DNA from: Candidatus Bathyarchaeota archaeon
GTDB lineage: Archaea; Thermoproteota; Bathyarchaeia; Bathyarchaeales; Bathycorpusculaceae
Reading direction: 5' to 3'
Length of the DNA: 7,591 bases
Assembly: GCA_003601875.1 (NCBI GenBank)
Contig: PIYF01000033.1
Location: 1 to 7,591, forward strand
The position numbers and the translations under genes were made by a program. Positions within the stretch are counted from its first letter, which is position 1. Every line of letters begins with the position of its first letter. The notes under the pieces were generated by a model that was given only the letters and a program-made list of their open reading frames with translations, did not search any database and was not told the DNA's origin. Positions 1 through 4,603 of the stretch are shown here, piece by piece.

Positions 1-217
1 TCATCTTCGAAAATTCGTCTTTTCTTTTCCCTTGAAGTTTAAATTTTTGAATCAGTTCTTTAACAGATATTTGAGGTTTTCCAAACTTCCAAGTTCTTCC
101 ACGAAGATACTCGACAATAAGTCTCTCAAGTCTTCCACATTTCCAAGTTGTACCTCGAAGAAGAATTATTAAGGCTTTACTAAGCCTTTTACCTTCACCA
201 TTTTCTTTCAAATTCAT
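1..217 (-). CDS. Partial small hypothetical protein with duplicated RG-x-TWK-x-G motif
   Basis: An open frame begins with ATG at 217 and stays open for 72 codons until it leaves the window at position 1, so the C-terminus is missing. I do not recognise the family. The visible part is basic and contains an internal duplication: RGTTWKCGR (about residues 27-35) recurs 18 residues later as RGRTWKFGK (45-53), followed by a K/Q-rich helix-like stretch. The repeat is also visible in the DNA. The start is uncertain: AAGGA lies almost against the ATG but six bases before a TTG at codon 3 (209-211), so TTG may be used, as elsewhere in this window. The gene diverges from the PPC-domain gene and may share its TATA element. 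The basic character and aromatic/Gly repeat would suit nucleic-acid binding, but that is inference. Confidence 0.6.
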   Translation of the reverse strand, partial: MNLKENGEGKRLSKALIILLRGTTWKCGRLERLIVEYLRGRTWKFGKPQISVKELIQKFKLQGKRKDEFSKM

Positions 218-245
218 TCCTTAAACAGTCTTCTGAATTCAAAGA

Positions 246-259
246 TTTATACTTTTATA
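246..259. promoter_or_regulatory. Shared TATA-box core of a divergent promoter
   Basis: The plus strand reads TTTATACTTTTATA and the minus strand reads TATAAAAGTATAAA, so each direction has a good archaeal TATA match. Rightward it would start transcription near 275-280, about 35 bases before the PPC gene. Leftward it would start near 225-230, just upstream of the ATG at 217. This is based on sequence match and spacing only. Confidence 0.5.
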
Positions 260-311
260 CCAGAAAAGCTAAAATGCAGATTTAACATTAAAAGCGAAAG
301 GTGAACTAAAA

Positions 312-737
312 TTGTTGAAGGGAGAAGTTGGTAAAATATTTTTTTCAAGAATTTTCGAAGATGAAGACCTACCTGAAGCAATTCAAAAAAGAGTTGAAGA
401 AAGTGAGGTTAAGGCTGGAATGTTCATTGTTATTGGAAGCCTAAAACATGTGACTTTAGGATATTACAAAGAAGGACAATACAAACATACAAAAATTGAA
501 GGACCCTTAGAAATAGCCTCTTGCATGGGAAATATAGCAGTTGATAAAAATGGAAAACCTGTAATTCATCCACATATAGTTGTCGCAAATGAGAAGGGAG
601 AAGCCTTCGGAGGACACTTAATGAAAGATTCTCCTGTTGGAGCCACAGCTGAACTTATAATAGTTGAAGGTTTAGGCATACACTTAGAAAGAGCTTTTGA
701 TGAAAAAACAAAATTGAACCTTTGGAAATTAGGCTAA
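312..737 (+). CDS. PPC/DUF296 domain protein (AT-hook-protein-type PPC fold)
   Basis: This 141-residue protein consists of essentially one PPC (plants and prokaryotes conserved, DUF296) domain. The diagnostic segment is residues 79-118: DKNGKPVIHPHIVV, then a turn, then GEAFGGHL, then ATAELIIVE. His86, His88 and His102 match the three-histidine metal site known in bacterial and archaeal members. The preceding GPLEIASCMGNIA strand (64-76) is also typical. Family members form trimers; in plants the domain follows an AT-hook and acts in transcription, while the role of free-standing prokaryotic forms is poorly defined. No AT-hook is visible here. The start is TTG, with AGGTGA at 299-304 seven bases upstream; a second TTG at 315 is the alternative. 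The stop codon overlaps the facing rimI gene by nine bases. Confidence 0.88.
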   Translation: MLKGEVGKIFFSRIFEDEDLPEAIQKRVEESEVKAGMFIVIGSLKHVTLGYYKEGQYKHTKIEGPLEIASCMGNIAVDKNGKPVIHPHIVVANEKGEAFGGHLMKDSPVGATAELIIVEGLGIHLERAFDEKTKLNLWKLG

Positions 738-1187
738 AATTTTCATGAAACGTATTCCATGAACATAACCGTAATAATTCCTTAGTTTTTTAACTCTTTT
801 GTATCTCTTCTTTTGATAAAGATTTAATGCAGCAAAATTATCTTCCCTAGCTTCAAGATAACAAATTTTCACACCTCTTTCTTTAAAAACTTTTTCAATT
901 TCAGTTAAAAGTTTCAATCCAACCCCTTTTCTACGATGTTTAGGTGAAACATCAACCGTTAACACATGTCCAACAGTTTGTCCACCATTAAAATTTATTC
1001 TGCCGATAATGAAACCCACTATCTCACCATTTATCTTCGCTATCAAACTAACATTGTTTCGATCAAATAAAAGGTATGCAAGCTGTTCTTTAGTGAAAGC
1101 TTCAAAACCGAAACATTTCCCTTCAATTTCAAAGAGTTTATCTAAATCTTTAATTGAAGCCTTCTCCACCATTAAAGCAAACATCAT
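729..1187 (-). CDS. rimI: RimI/Ard1-type protein N-alpha-acetyltransferase (GNAT)
   Basis: This GNAT-fold enzyme most likely acetylates protein N-termini using acetyl-CoA in the cytoplasm. Visible signs are the motif A strand and loop, LTVDVSPKHRRKGVG, whose RRKGVG binds the CoA pyrophosphate; the EAREDNFAALNLYQKKRYK segment typical of RimI/Ard1 enzymes; and a C-terminal YYGYVHGIRFMK close to the family's tyrosine-rich end. The length (152 residues) is normal. Start choice: an ATG at 1199 overlaps the hsp20-like stop as ATGA, but the tandem ATG at 1187 has GAGG (1194-1197) six bases upstream and gives a less extended N-terminus, so I prefer 1187. A third ATG at 1172 aligns best with the conserved MVEKASIKD start of the domain. 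The gene is probably cotranscribed and translationally coupled with the upstream Hsp20-like gene. The exact acetylation target is inference. Confidence 0.85.
   Translation of the reverse strand: MMFALMVEKASIKDLDKLFEIEGKCFGFEAFTKEQLAYLLFDRNNVSLIAKINGEIVGFIIGRINFNGGQTVGHVLTVDVSPKHRRKGVGLKLLTEIEKVFKERGVKICYLEAREDNFAALNLYQKKRYKRVKKLRNYYGYVHGIRFMKILA
785..800 (+). terminator. Possible oligo-T transcription terminator for the PPC-domain gene
   Basis: Two T runs (TTTTTT and TTTT) lie about 50 bases past the stop codon, inside the 3' part of the opposing rimI gene. Archaeal RNA polymerase often terminates at such tracts. With no intergenic space between the converging genes, termination has to happen within rimI. 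Composition evidence only. Confidence 0.3.
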
Positions 1188-1193
1188 CAAAAA

Positions 1194-1197
1194 CCTC
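1194..1197 (-). promoter_or_regulatory. Ribosome binding site deciding the rimI start
   Basis: GAGG overlaps the TGA stop of the upstream Hsp20-like gene and sits six bases before the ATG at 1187. The competing ATG at 1199 has no comparable site at a normal distance. The overlap of stop codon and binding site suggests translational coupling. Confidence 0.5.
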
Positions 1198-1435
1198 ATT
1201 TTATCGGAATCTCTTCACCCTTAAACTTTCTAGGCCATTCAATTTCCAAAATTCCAGGTTTAACAAGCCTAGCTTTTATCTCATCCCTTTTAACGTCAGG
1301 ATTTATCCTTAAACGAACAATATGAGAGTCCCTTGTTCGCCTATAGCTTATCCTAAAAGGTCGGGAAGAACCGAAATATAAGCCCCATGGTCCAAAGTGA
1401 AAAGTGAAGAAATCATTCCAAAACTCGTCGTTCAT
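1196..1435 (-). CDS. Very short Hsp20/alpha-crystallin-like protein
   Basis: The 79-residue product ends in a stretch that resembles the C-terminal half of an alpha-crystallin domain: HIVRLRINPDVKRDEIKARL, then KPGILEIEWPR (the conserved G-x-L-E-I strand), then EEIPIK, which contains the I-x-I motif that docks small heat-shock proteins into oligomers. Normal archaeal Hsp20 proteins are about 140-170 residues; this one lacks room for the first strands of the domain. The N-terminus is instead aromatic-rich (FWNDFFTFHFGPWGLYF), like the flexible substrate-binding arm of Hsp20 proteins. The ATG at 1435 has GGTGA (1442-1446) six bases upstream, so the short form is not a start-calling artefact. 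A chaperone-related role is inference. The gene lies 37 bases after the glycosidase-like gene and abuts rimI. Confidence 0.65.
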   Translation of the reverse strand: MNDEFWNDFFTFHFGPWGLYFGSSRPFRISYRRTRDSHIVRLRINPDVKRDEIKARLVKPGILEIEWPRKFKGEEIPIK

Positions 1436-1472
1436 CCTTGTTCACCATTAAAATTGTGAGAGAAACTTATTC

Positions 1473-2438
1473 TTAATCTTTACTAAGCGCTTCCAACATT
1501 GCTGTTCCACTTTTCCTTAAAGTTCTCGTTTGATTATCCACTAAACCCCAACCTCCATCTGCATCAAATAATGCGAAATAAGTGAAAAATTCAAAGTTCT
1601 TTCGACAGTAATTCACATATTCCTTAACTAATTTCGCCTTAATTGTTTCATTGGATACCATTCCAAAATCCCATTGTCCCGCAGTGTTCGGACGCCATGT
1701 TCTAAATCCATACTCGCTCATGTAAACCTTTTTTCCAGTATTTTTAAAATAGGAAGCCCAAGATTCGATATATGTTATGTTCATGTAATTCCAATTTGGA
1801 CTGTAAGGCATTATTCCATAGAAATCTGTGTTTTGAATATATGGAACTGGAAAATCTTGAGGGTTTCCCTCTGTGTCCATAGATACTTTTATTCCGTAGC
1901 TTTTTACATAGTTCACAATTGCCTCCAAAGCTTGCTTATATTCCGGAGAATTTAATTTTCTGATTATTTCACTTTTTGAATCGTTAAATGGAATCGGATA
2001 ATAAACTGCTATAAATAAAACATGTGTATATTTATGCACAGTTATGTTTTTACATATTGCACCAAGTTGTCTCTCATAATCTTTAATTATCTTTTCATTT
2101 GGAAAATCTATGTTACGATATTTGCTTCCCCAATAAGTGGCATGAGTAGCAAAAATCACCTTCAAACCTATTCTTTTTGTGTATTCCAGAATTGGTTCAA
2201 CGAGTCCCTTATCCACGATATACTCATAAAATATTTTTACACCGTCAAATCCCATTCCCTTAATTAAGGTTAAATCTGAAACTATCTCACTCATGTTATC
2301 ATGTCCCATCCAGTGAGGTTGATAAGAACAGAAGGCTAAAGACCGTTGTTTCTGAACTGTTATAATCATGAAATATGTAACTGTCCCAGCTGTTAAGATG
2401 AAAATTATAATTGAAGCTAAAATTTTCTTATATAACAT
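1473..2438 (-). CDS. Membrane-anchored glycoside-hydrolase-like TIM-barrel protein
   Basis: The 321-residue protein starts with a KK-flanked hydrophobic segment (about 6-28), which should act as an uncleaved signal anchor with the rest outside the cell. The remainder looks like a clan GH-A type (beta/alpha)8 barrel: GFDGVKIFYEY near the second strand, GLKVIFATHATYWG near the third, DFYGIMPYSPN near the sixth, KVYMSEYGFRTW (Glu242 as the likely nucleophile) near the seventh, and FTYFALFDADGGWGLVD near the eighth. The usual Asn-Glu acid/base after strand four is not seen; VLFIAVYYPIPFNDS occupies that place. Six N-x-S/T sequons (Asn48, 131, 152, 220, 263, 302) fit an N-glycosylated surface protein. 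The ATG at 2438 is preceded by a strong GGAGGG site. The substrate and even catalytic activity are unknown; it could be a binding-only pseudo-glycosidase. Confidence 0.6.
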   Translation of the reverse strand: MLYKKILASIIIFILTAGTVTYFMIITVQKQRSLAFCSYQPHWMGHDNMSEIVSDLTLIKGMGFDGVKIFYEYIVDKGLVEPILEYTKRIGLKVIFATHATYWGSKYRNIDFPNEKIIKDYERQLGAICKNITVHKYTHVLFIAVYYPIPFNDSKSEIIRKLNSPEYKQALEAIVNYVKSYGIKVSMDTEGNPQDFPVPYIQNTDFYGIMPYSPNWNYMNITYIESWASYFKNTGKKVYMSEYGFRTWRPNTAGQWDFGMVSNETIKAKLVKEYVNYCRKNFEFFTYFALFDADGGWGLVDNQTRTLRKSGTAMLEALSKD

Positions 2439-2443
2439 GTCGT

Positions 2444-2450
2444 CCCTCCT
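2444..2450 (-). promoter_or_regulatory. Strong Shine-Dalgarno site of the glycosidase-like gene
   Basis: AGGAGGG lies five bases before the ATG at 2438. It is the best match to the 16S 3' end in the window and fixes this start. Confidence 0.65.
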
Positions 2451-2483
2451 CTCTTACTTTAGAAATCTAATTGAACCTAAATC

Positions 2484-2494
2484 ATTTTAAAAAG
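2484..2494 (-). promoter_or_regulatory. Probable TATA box of the glycosidase-like gene
   Basis: The minus strand reads CTTTTTAAAAT about 50 bases before the ATG, which would place the transcript start near 2463 and give a leader of about 25 bases. Match and spacing only. Confidence 0.4.
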
Positions 2495-2504
2495 AAAAGC
2501 GTAA

Positions 2505-2514
2505 CGCATAAATC
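2505..2514 (+). promoter_or_regulatory. Probable TATA box of the tRNA-Tyr gene
   Basis: CGCATAAATC is centred about 35 bases upstream of the mature tRNA 5' end, giving a transcript start near 2536 and a short leader for RNase P to remove. It is preceded by the small inverted repeat GCGTAACGC (2499-2507), which may serve as a BRE-like element. Spacing evidence only. Confidence 0.4.
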
Positions 2515-2575
2515 ATCTTTTTCATCTAAAATTTAATGATTTAACGGGCGGTAGCTCAGCCTGGTAGAGCTTCCG

Positions 2576-2603
2576 AGTCAGCTAGATGCTAGCTGACGGA
2601 GAT
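2576..2603 (+). other. tRNA-Tyr intron 1, noncanonical position 30/31 (28 nt)
   Basis: The intron is almost all hairpin: GTCAGCTAG and CTAGCTGAC form a perfect 9-bp stem around an ATG loop. On either side is a bulge-helix-bulge pattern. Exon bases CTTC (2570-2573) pair with intron bases GGAG (one G-U pair), flanked by 3-nt bulges CGA and ATG. Cutting after the second base of each bulge, as the archaeal splicing endonuclease does, gives exactly the boundaries that restore the 5-bp anticodon stem. The outer helix beyond the second bulge is weak. Confidence 0.8.
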
Positions 2604-2610
2604 GCTGTAG

Positions 2611-2659
2611 ACATCCACCATTGGTGGATGTTAACCAGCCTACCGGGCTAACAGCAGAA
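2611..2659 (+). other. tRNA-Tyr intron 2, canonical position 37/38 (49 nt)
   Basis: Exon CTGT (2605-2608) pairs with intron GCAG (2654-2657; one G-U), with bulges AGA and AAA; cuts after the second base of each give the standard 7-nt anticodon loop. The outer helix is the mature anticodon stem TCCGG/CCGGA. The inner helix is CATCCACC/GGTGGATG (2612-2630). Unusually, 23 more bases (2631-2653) lie between that helix and the GCAG strand and can fold into a second small hairpin, so the motif is not the simplest form. Confidence 0.75.
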
Positions 2660-2702
2660 ACCGGAGTGTCGCAGGTTCAAATCCTGCCCGCCCGACCAAA
2701 AT

Positions 2703-4256
2703 TCAATTTAATTTTATTCCTTCTTTTTCAATTTCTTTAAGTAATGTTTCCTTTAGAATTATTTTTTTGATTTTTTCTATATCGTTGCTTAAAACTCTGT
2801 CTTCCATGATTATTGGCACTTCTCTTCTTATAACTTCGTAGGCTTTCCTTGTCCCTTTCCCGAGTTTTTCCGGATTTCTAAATTCTGCTGCTTGAGTTGC
2901 ACATAAAAGTTCTATTGCAACAATATATTGTGTGTTTTCCAGTATTTGTTTTGCTTTTAACGCTGCTGTTACACCCATACTTACGAAGTCTTCAAAGTTA
3001 GCTGAGGTTGGAATTGAATCTACACATGCTGGATGAGCTAAAGCCTTGTTTTCTGAAGCTAGGGCTGCCGCCGTATATTGGGTGGTCATTAAGCCGTTAT
3101 TTAATCCTCTTTTCACCTTAGGATGTAATAGAAATTGTGGTAATCCATTGTTAAGTTTTTCATCTATAAGTCTGGCTATTCGCCTTTCAGATATATTACC
3201 AACTATTGTTAATGCTGCTCCAACAAAATCCATGGCAAGGCTTATTGGTTCTCCATGAAAATTTCCACAAGAAAGACATGTTTCATCGTCTGGAAAGACC
3301 AAGGGGTTATCTGTAGCTGAATTTATCTCTGTCTCAACTATTTTTCTAGCGTAGGCAACAGCGTCTCTGGCTGCACCTAAAACTTGTGGTGAACATCTTA
3401 ACGTGTAGGGGTCATGAGGTCTATGCAGAGTTTTCACAGCTTCCTCGCCTGTCTGAACAAGTTTGCTTCCTGCAATTAATTTCCGTATGTTTTCAGCGGT
3501 TACAATTGCTCCCTTATGTGGTCTCACTTTGTAGATTCTTTCGTCAAAAGCGTCCACTATGCCAAGTAATGATTCAAGTGTTAATGCTGTTGCAACTTCA
3601 GCAGTTTTGATTAGGTTTTCCGCATCATAAATTGTTAGAGCAGCAATAGCCGTCATAAGTTGTGCACCATTATTGAGGGCTAAACCCTCTTTAAAATCAA
3701 GTTCCACTGAAGTTAATCCAGCCTTTTCCAAAGCCTCTTTTCCGCTCATAATTTTTCCTTGATATTCAGCTTGTCCCTCACCGATAAGAACCAAAGTCAT
3801 ATGTGATAGGGGGGCAAGGTCTCCACTTGCTCCAACAGAACCCTTCTCTGGAATTACGGGATGAACTCCTCTGTTTAACATTTCCACAAGGGTTTCTAAC
3901 GTTTCCAAACGTATTCCAGAATATCCTTTAGCTAAAGTATTTGCCCTCAAAAGCATTAAAGCTCGAACTGTTTCCTTACTTAATGCTTTTCCTACGCCTG
4001 ACGCATGGCTTCTAATAAGGTTCATTTGCAGTTCTTTACTTTCCTCGCGGGGAATTTTAACAGTGCTTAAAGCTCCAAAACCGGTGTTAACACCATAAAT
4101 TGGATGGTTTTTTTCGACAAGTTCTTCAAGAACTTCACGAGCTCTTTTAACACGTTTTTTAGCTTCCTCAGCGATAACAACTCTTACTTTTTCTCTTGCA
4201 ACTTTAACAACATCTTCAATTGTCAAAGTTTCTCCATCAATTTTAACTTTACACAT
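2703..4256 (-). CDS. hutH: Histidine ammonia-lyase (histidase)
   Basis: HutH removes ammonia from L-histidine to give trans-urocanate, the first step of histidine degradation, as a cytosolic homotetramer. Counting from the ATG at 4256 (517 residues), landmarks are YGVNTGFG (Tyr54, catalytic base), RSHASGVG (Ser83-His84; the S-H pair is typical of histidases, whereas tyrosine ammonia-lyases have H-L), GSVGASGDLAPLSH (Ala143-Ser144-Gly145, which cyclise into the MIO electrophile), LALNNGAQ, the LRCSPQVLGA and NPLVF segments, GNFHGEP, and the HutH-type C-terminus with LGKGTRKAYEVIRREVP. Start: GGGAG (4266-4270) lies nine bases before the ATG at 4256 and gives a standard length. An ATG at 4286 would add ten residues (MCLLLWERKI) and would sit almost at the predicted transcript start. 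No urocanase or other hut gene is nearby, so the pathway role here is inferred from the family. Confidence 0.94.
   Translation of the reverse strand: MCKVKIDGETLTIEDVVKVAREKVRVVIAEEAKKRVKRAREVLEELVEKNHPIYGVNTGFGALSTVKIPREESKELQMNLIRSHASGVGKALSKETVRALMLLRANTLAKGYSGIRLETLETLVEMLNRGVHPVIPEKGSVGASGDLAPLSHMTLVLIGEGQAEYQGKIMSGKEALEKAGLTSVELDFKEGLALNNGAQLMTAIAALTIYDAENLIKTAEVATALTLESLLGIVDAFDERIYKVRPHKGAIVTAENIRKLIAGSKLVQTGEEAVKTLHRPHDPYTLRCSPQVLGAARDAVAYARKIVETEINSATDNPLVFPDDETCLSCGNFHGEPISLAMDFVGAALTIVGNISERRIARLIDEKLNNGLPQFLLHPKVKRGLNNGLMTTQYTAAALASENKALAHPACVDSIPTSANFEDFVSMGVTAALKAKQILENTQYIVAIELLCATQAAEFRNPEKLGKGTRKAYEVIRREVPIIMEDRVLSNDIEKIKKIILKETLLKEIEKEGIKLN
2712..2776 (+). terminator. Oligo-T region likely terminating the tRNA-Tyr transcript
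   Basis: Past the encoded CCA the plus strand has several T runs: TTTT near 2712, TTTTT near 2724, then TTTTTTT at 2762-2768 and TTTTTT at 2771-2776. They lie inside the 3' end of hutH, where Lys/Asn/Ile codons on the other strand produce them. Composition evidence only. Confidence 0.35.
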
Positions 4257-4265
4257 GATTTTACG

Positions 4266-4270
4266 CTCCC
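4266..4270 (-). promoter_or_regulatory. Ribosome binding site deciding the hutH start
   Basis: GGGAG is placed nine bases before the ATG at 4256 and lies inside the coding frame if the upstream ATG at 4286 were used. This favours the shorter HutH. Confidence 0.5.
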
Positions 4271-4312
4271 AAAGCAATAAACACATTAATACTGAAGAAT
4301 GTTTTCATAAAG

Positions 4313-4322
4313 TTTTTATATG
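4313..4322. promoter_or_regulatory. Shared TATA-box core between hutH and the LSm gene
   Basis: The plus strand reads TTTTTATATG and the minus strand CATATAAAAA. Rightward, the start of transcription would fall near 4344, about 20 bases before the LSm ATG. Leftward it would fall near 4292, about 36 bases before the preferred hutH ATG. A second minus-strand candidate, CTTTATG, lies near 4304-4312. No operator-like palindrome is evident. Confidence 0.5.
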
Positions 4323-4363
4323 TATGGGTTCGGATATAGTAATGAGAAAACCAAGGTGCTAGC

Positions 4364-4603
4364 ATGGAACCAAGTAAGAAGCCTTTAAACGTCCTTGTTA
4401 AACAGTTGAACGCCAACATTGCCGTCGTACTGAAAAATGGCTGTGAATATAGGGGTAAAATGATTAAGTGTGATGGACATATGAACATACTTTTAGAAGG
4501 TGCAATGGAGTTTAGAAATGATCAGCTTCTATTTAATTATGGAAACATACTTCTTCGAGGAAACAACATTCTCTACATACTTTTGGATTCTTCTAAAAGA
4601 TAG
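4364..4603 (+). CDS. Sm-like archaeal RNA-binding protein (LSm)
   Basis: This 79-residue protein is a complete single Sm fold. Sm1 spans about residues 7-47 (PLNVLVKQLNANIAVVLKNG, then GKMIKCDGHMNILL) and Sm2 about 59-74 (YGNILLRGNNILYILL). His39 and Asn41 in D-x-H-M-N, and Arg65 in the RGNN loop, match the uridine-binding pocket residues of characterised archaeal Sm1/Sm2 proteins. Such proteins form heptameric rings that bind U-rich RNA and are linked to tRNA and small-RNA metabolism. The ATG has AGGTG (4354-4358) five bases upstream. The gene diverges from hutH, and its last 11 bases overlap the end of rio2 on the other strand. The symbol is left blank because paralogue assignment (SmAP1 or SmAP2) cannot be made from this sequence alone. 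Confidence 0.93.
   Translation: MEPSKKPLNVLVKQLNANIAVVLKNGCEYRGKMIKCDGHMNILLEGAMEFRNDQLLFNYGNILLRGNNILYILLDSSKR

Larger units (their letters stand above)
2545..2698 (+). tRNA. tRNA-Tyr (GTA) with two introns and encoded CCA
   Basis: Exons are 2545-2575, 2604-2610 and 2660-2695, followed by encoded CCA. The spliced 74-nt tRNA folds fully: acceptor CGGGCGG/CCGCCCG, U8-A9, D-stem GCTC/GAGC with G18-G19 in a 9-nt loop, anticodon stem TCCGG/CCGGA around loop CTGTAGA, variable GTGTC, T-stem GCAGG/CCTGC with loop TTCAAAT, and discriminator A73. The anticodon is GTA, and the C1-G72 pair with A73 is the archaeal tRNA-Tyr identity set. The anticodon stem pairs correctly only with both introns removed. 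U8 (2552) is the expected target of the ThiI encoded nearby. The 3' end is four bases from the end of the converging hutH gene. Tyrosine identity is secure; the exact splice points are deduced from the fold and bulge-helix-bulge spacing. Confidence 0.93.

Noticed and set aside
77..160. Direct repeats considered as a CRISPR or attachment-site remnant
   Set aside because: There are only two imperfect copies, in frame within a coding region at an 18-codon spacing; protein-level duplication explains them.
1009..1224. Plus-strand open frame antisense to rimI
   Set aside because: It is a shadow of the real gene: no ribosome site, no domain, and it crosses the rimI/hsp20 boundary.
1674..2267. Two plus-strand open frames opposite the glycosidase-like gene
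   Set aside because: They are low-complexity translations rich in Phe, Ile and Tyr, as expected from the antisense of an AT-rich gene; no supporting signals.
2499..2507. Inverted repeat GCGTAACGC considered as a regulator operator
   Set aside because: Only four base pairs per arm, and its position just upstream of the tRNA TATA box is equally consistent with a BRE-like element or chance.
2576..2603. Perfect 9-bp hairpin considered as a transcription terminator or insertion-element end
   Set aside because: It lies within the tRNA, has no following T run, and is fully explained as the intron 1 stem.
2545..2698. Split or broken tRNA (pseudogene) or a permuted tRNA
   Set aside because: All three exons are in normal order on one strand and the spliced form has perfect stems, invariant bases and encoded CCA.
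4261..4488. Open frame of 75 codons on the minus strand across the hutH/LSm spacer
   Set aside because: It is antisense to most of the LSm gene and covers the divergent promoter. Its product has no recognisable domain.
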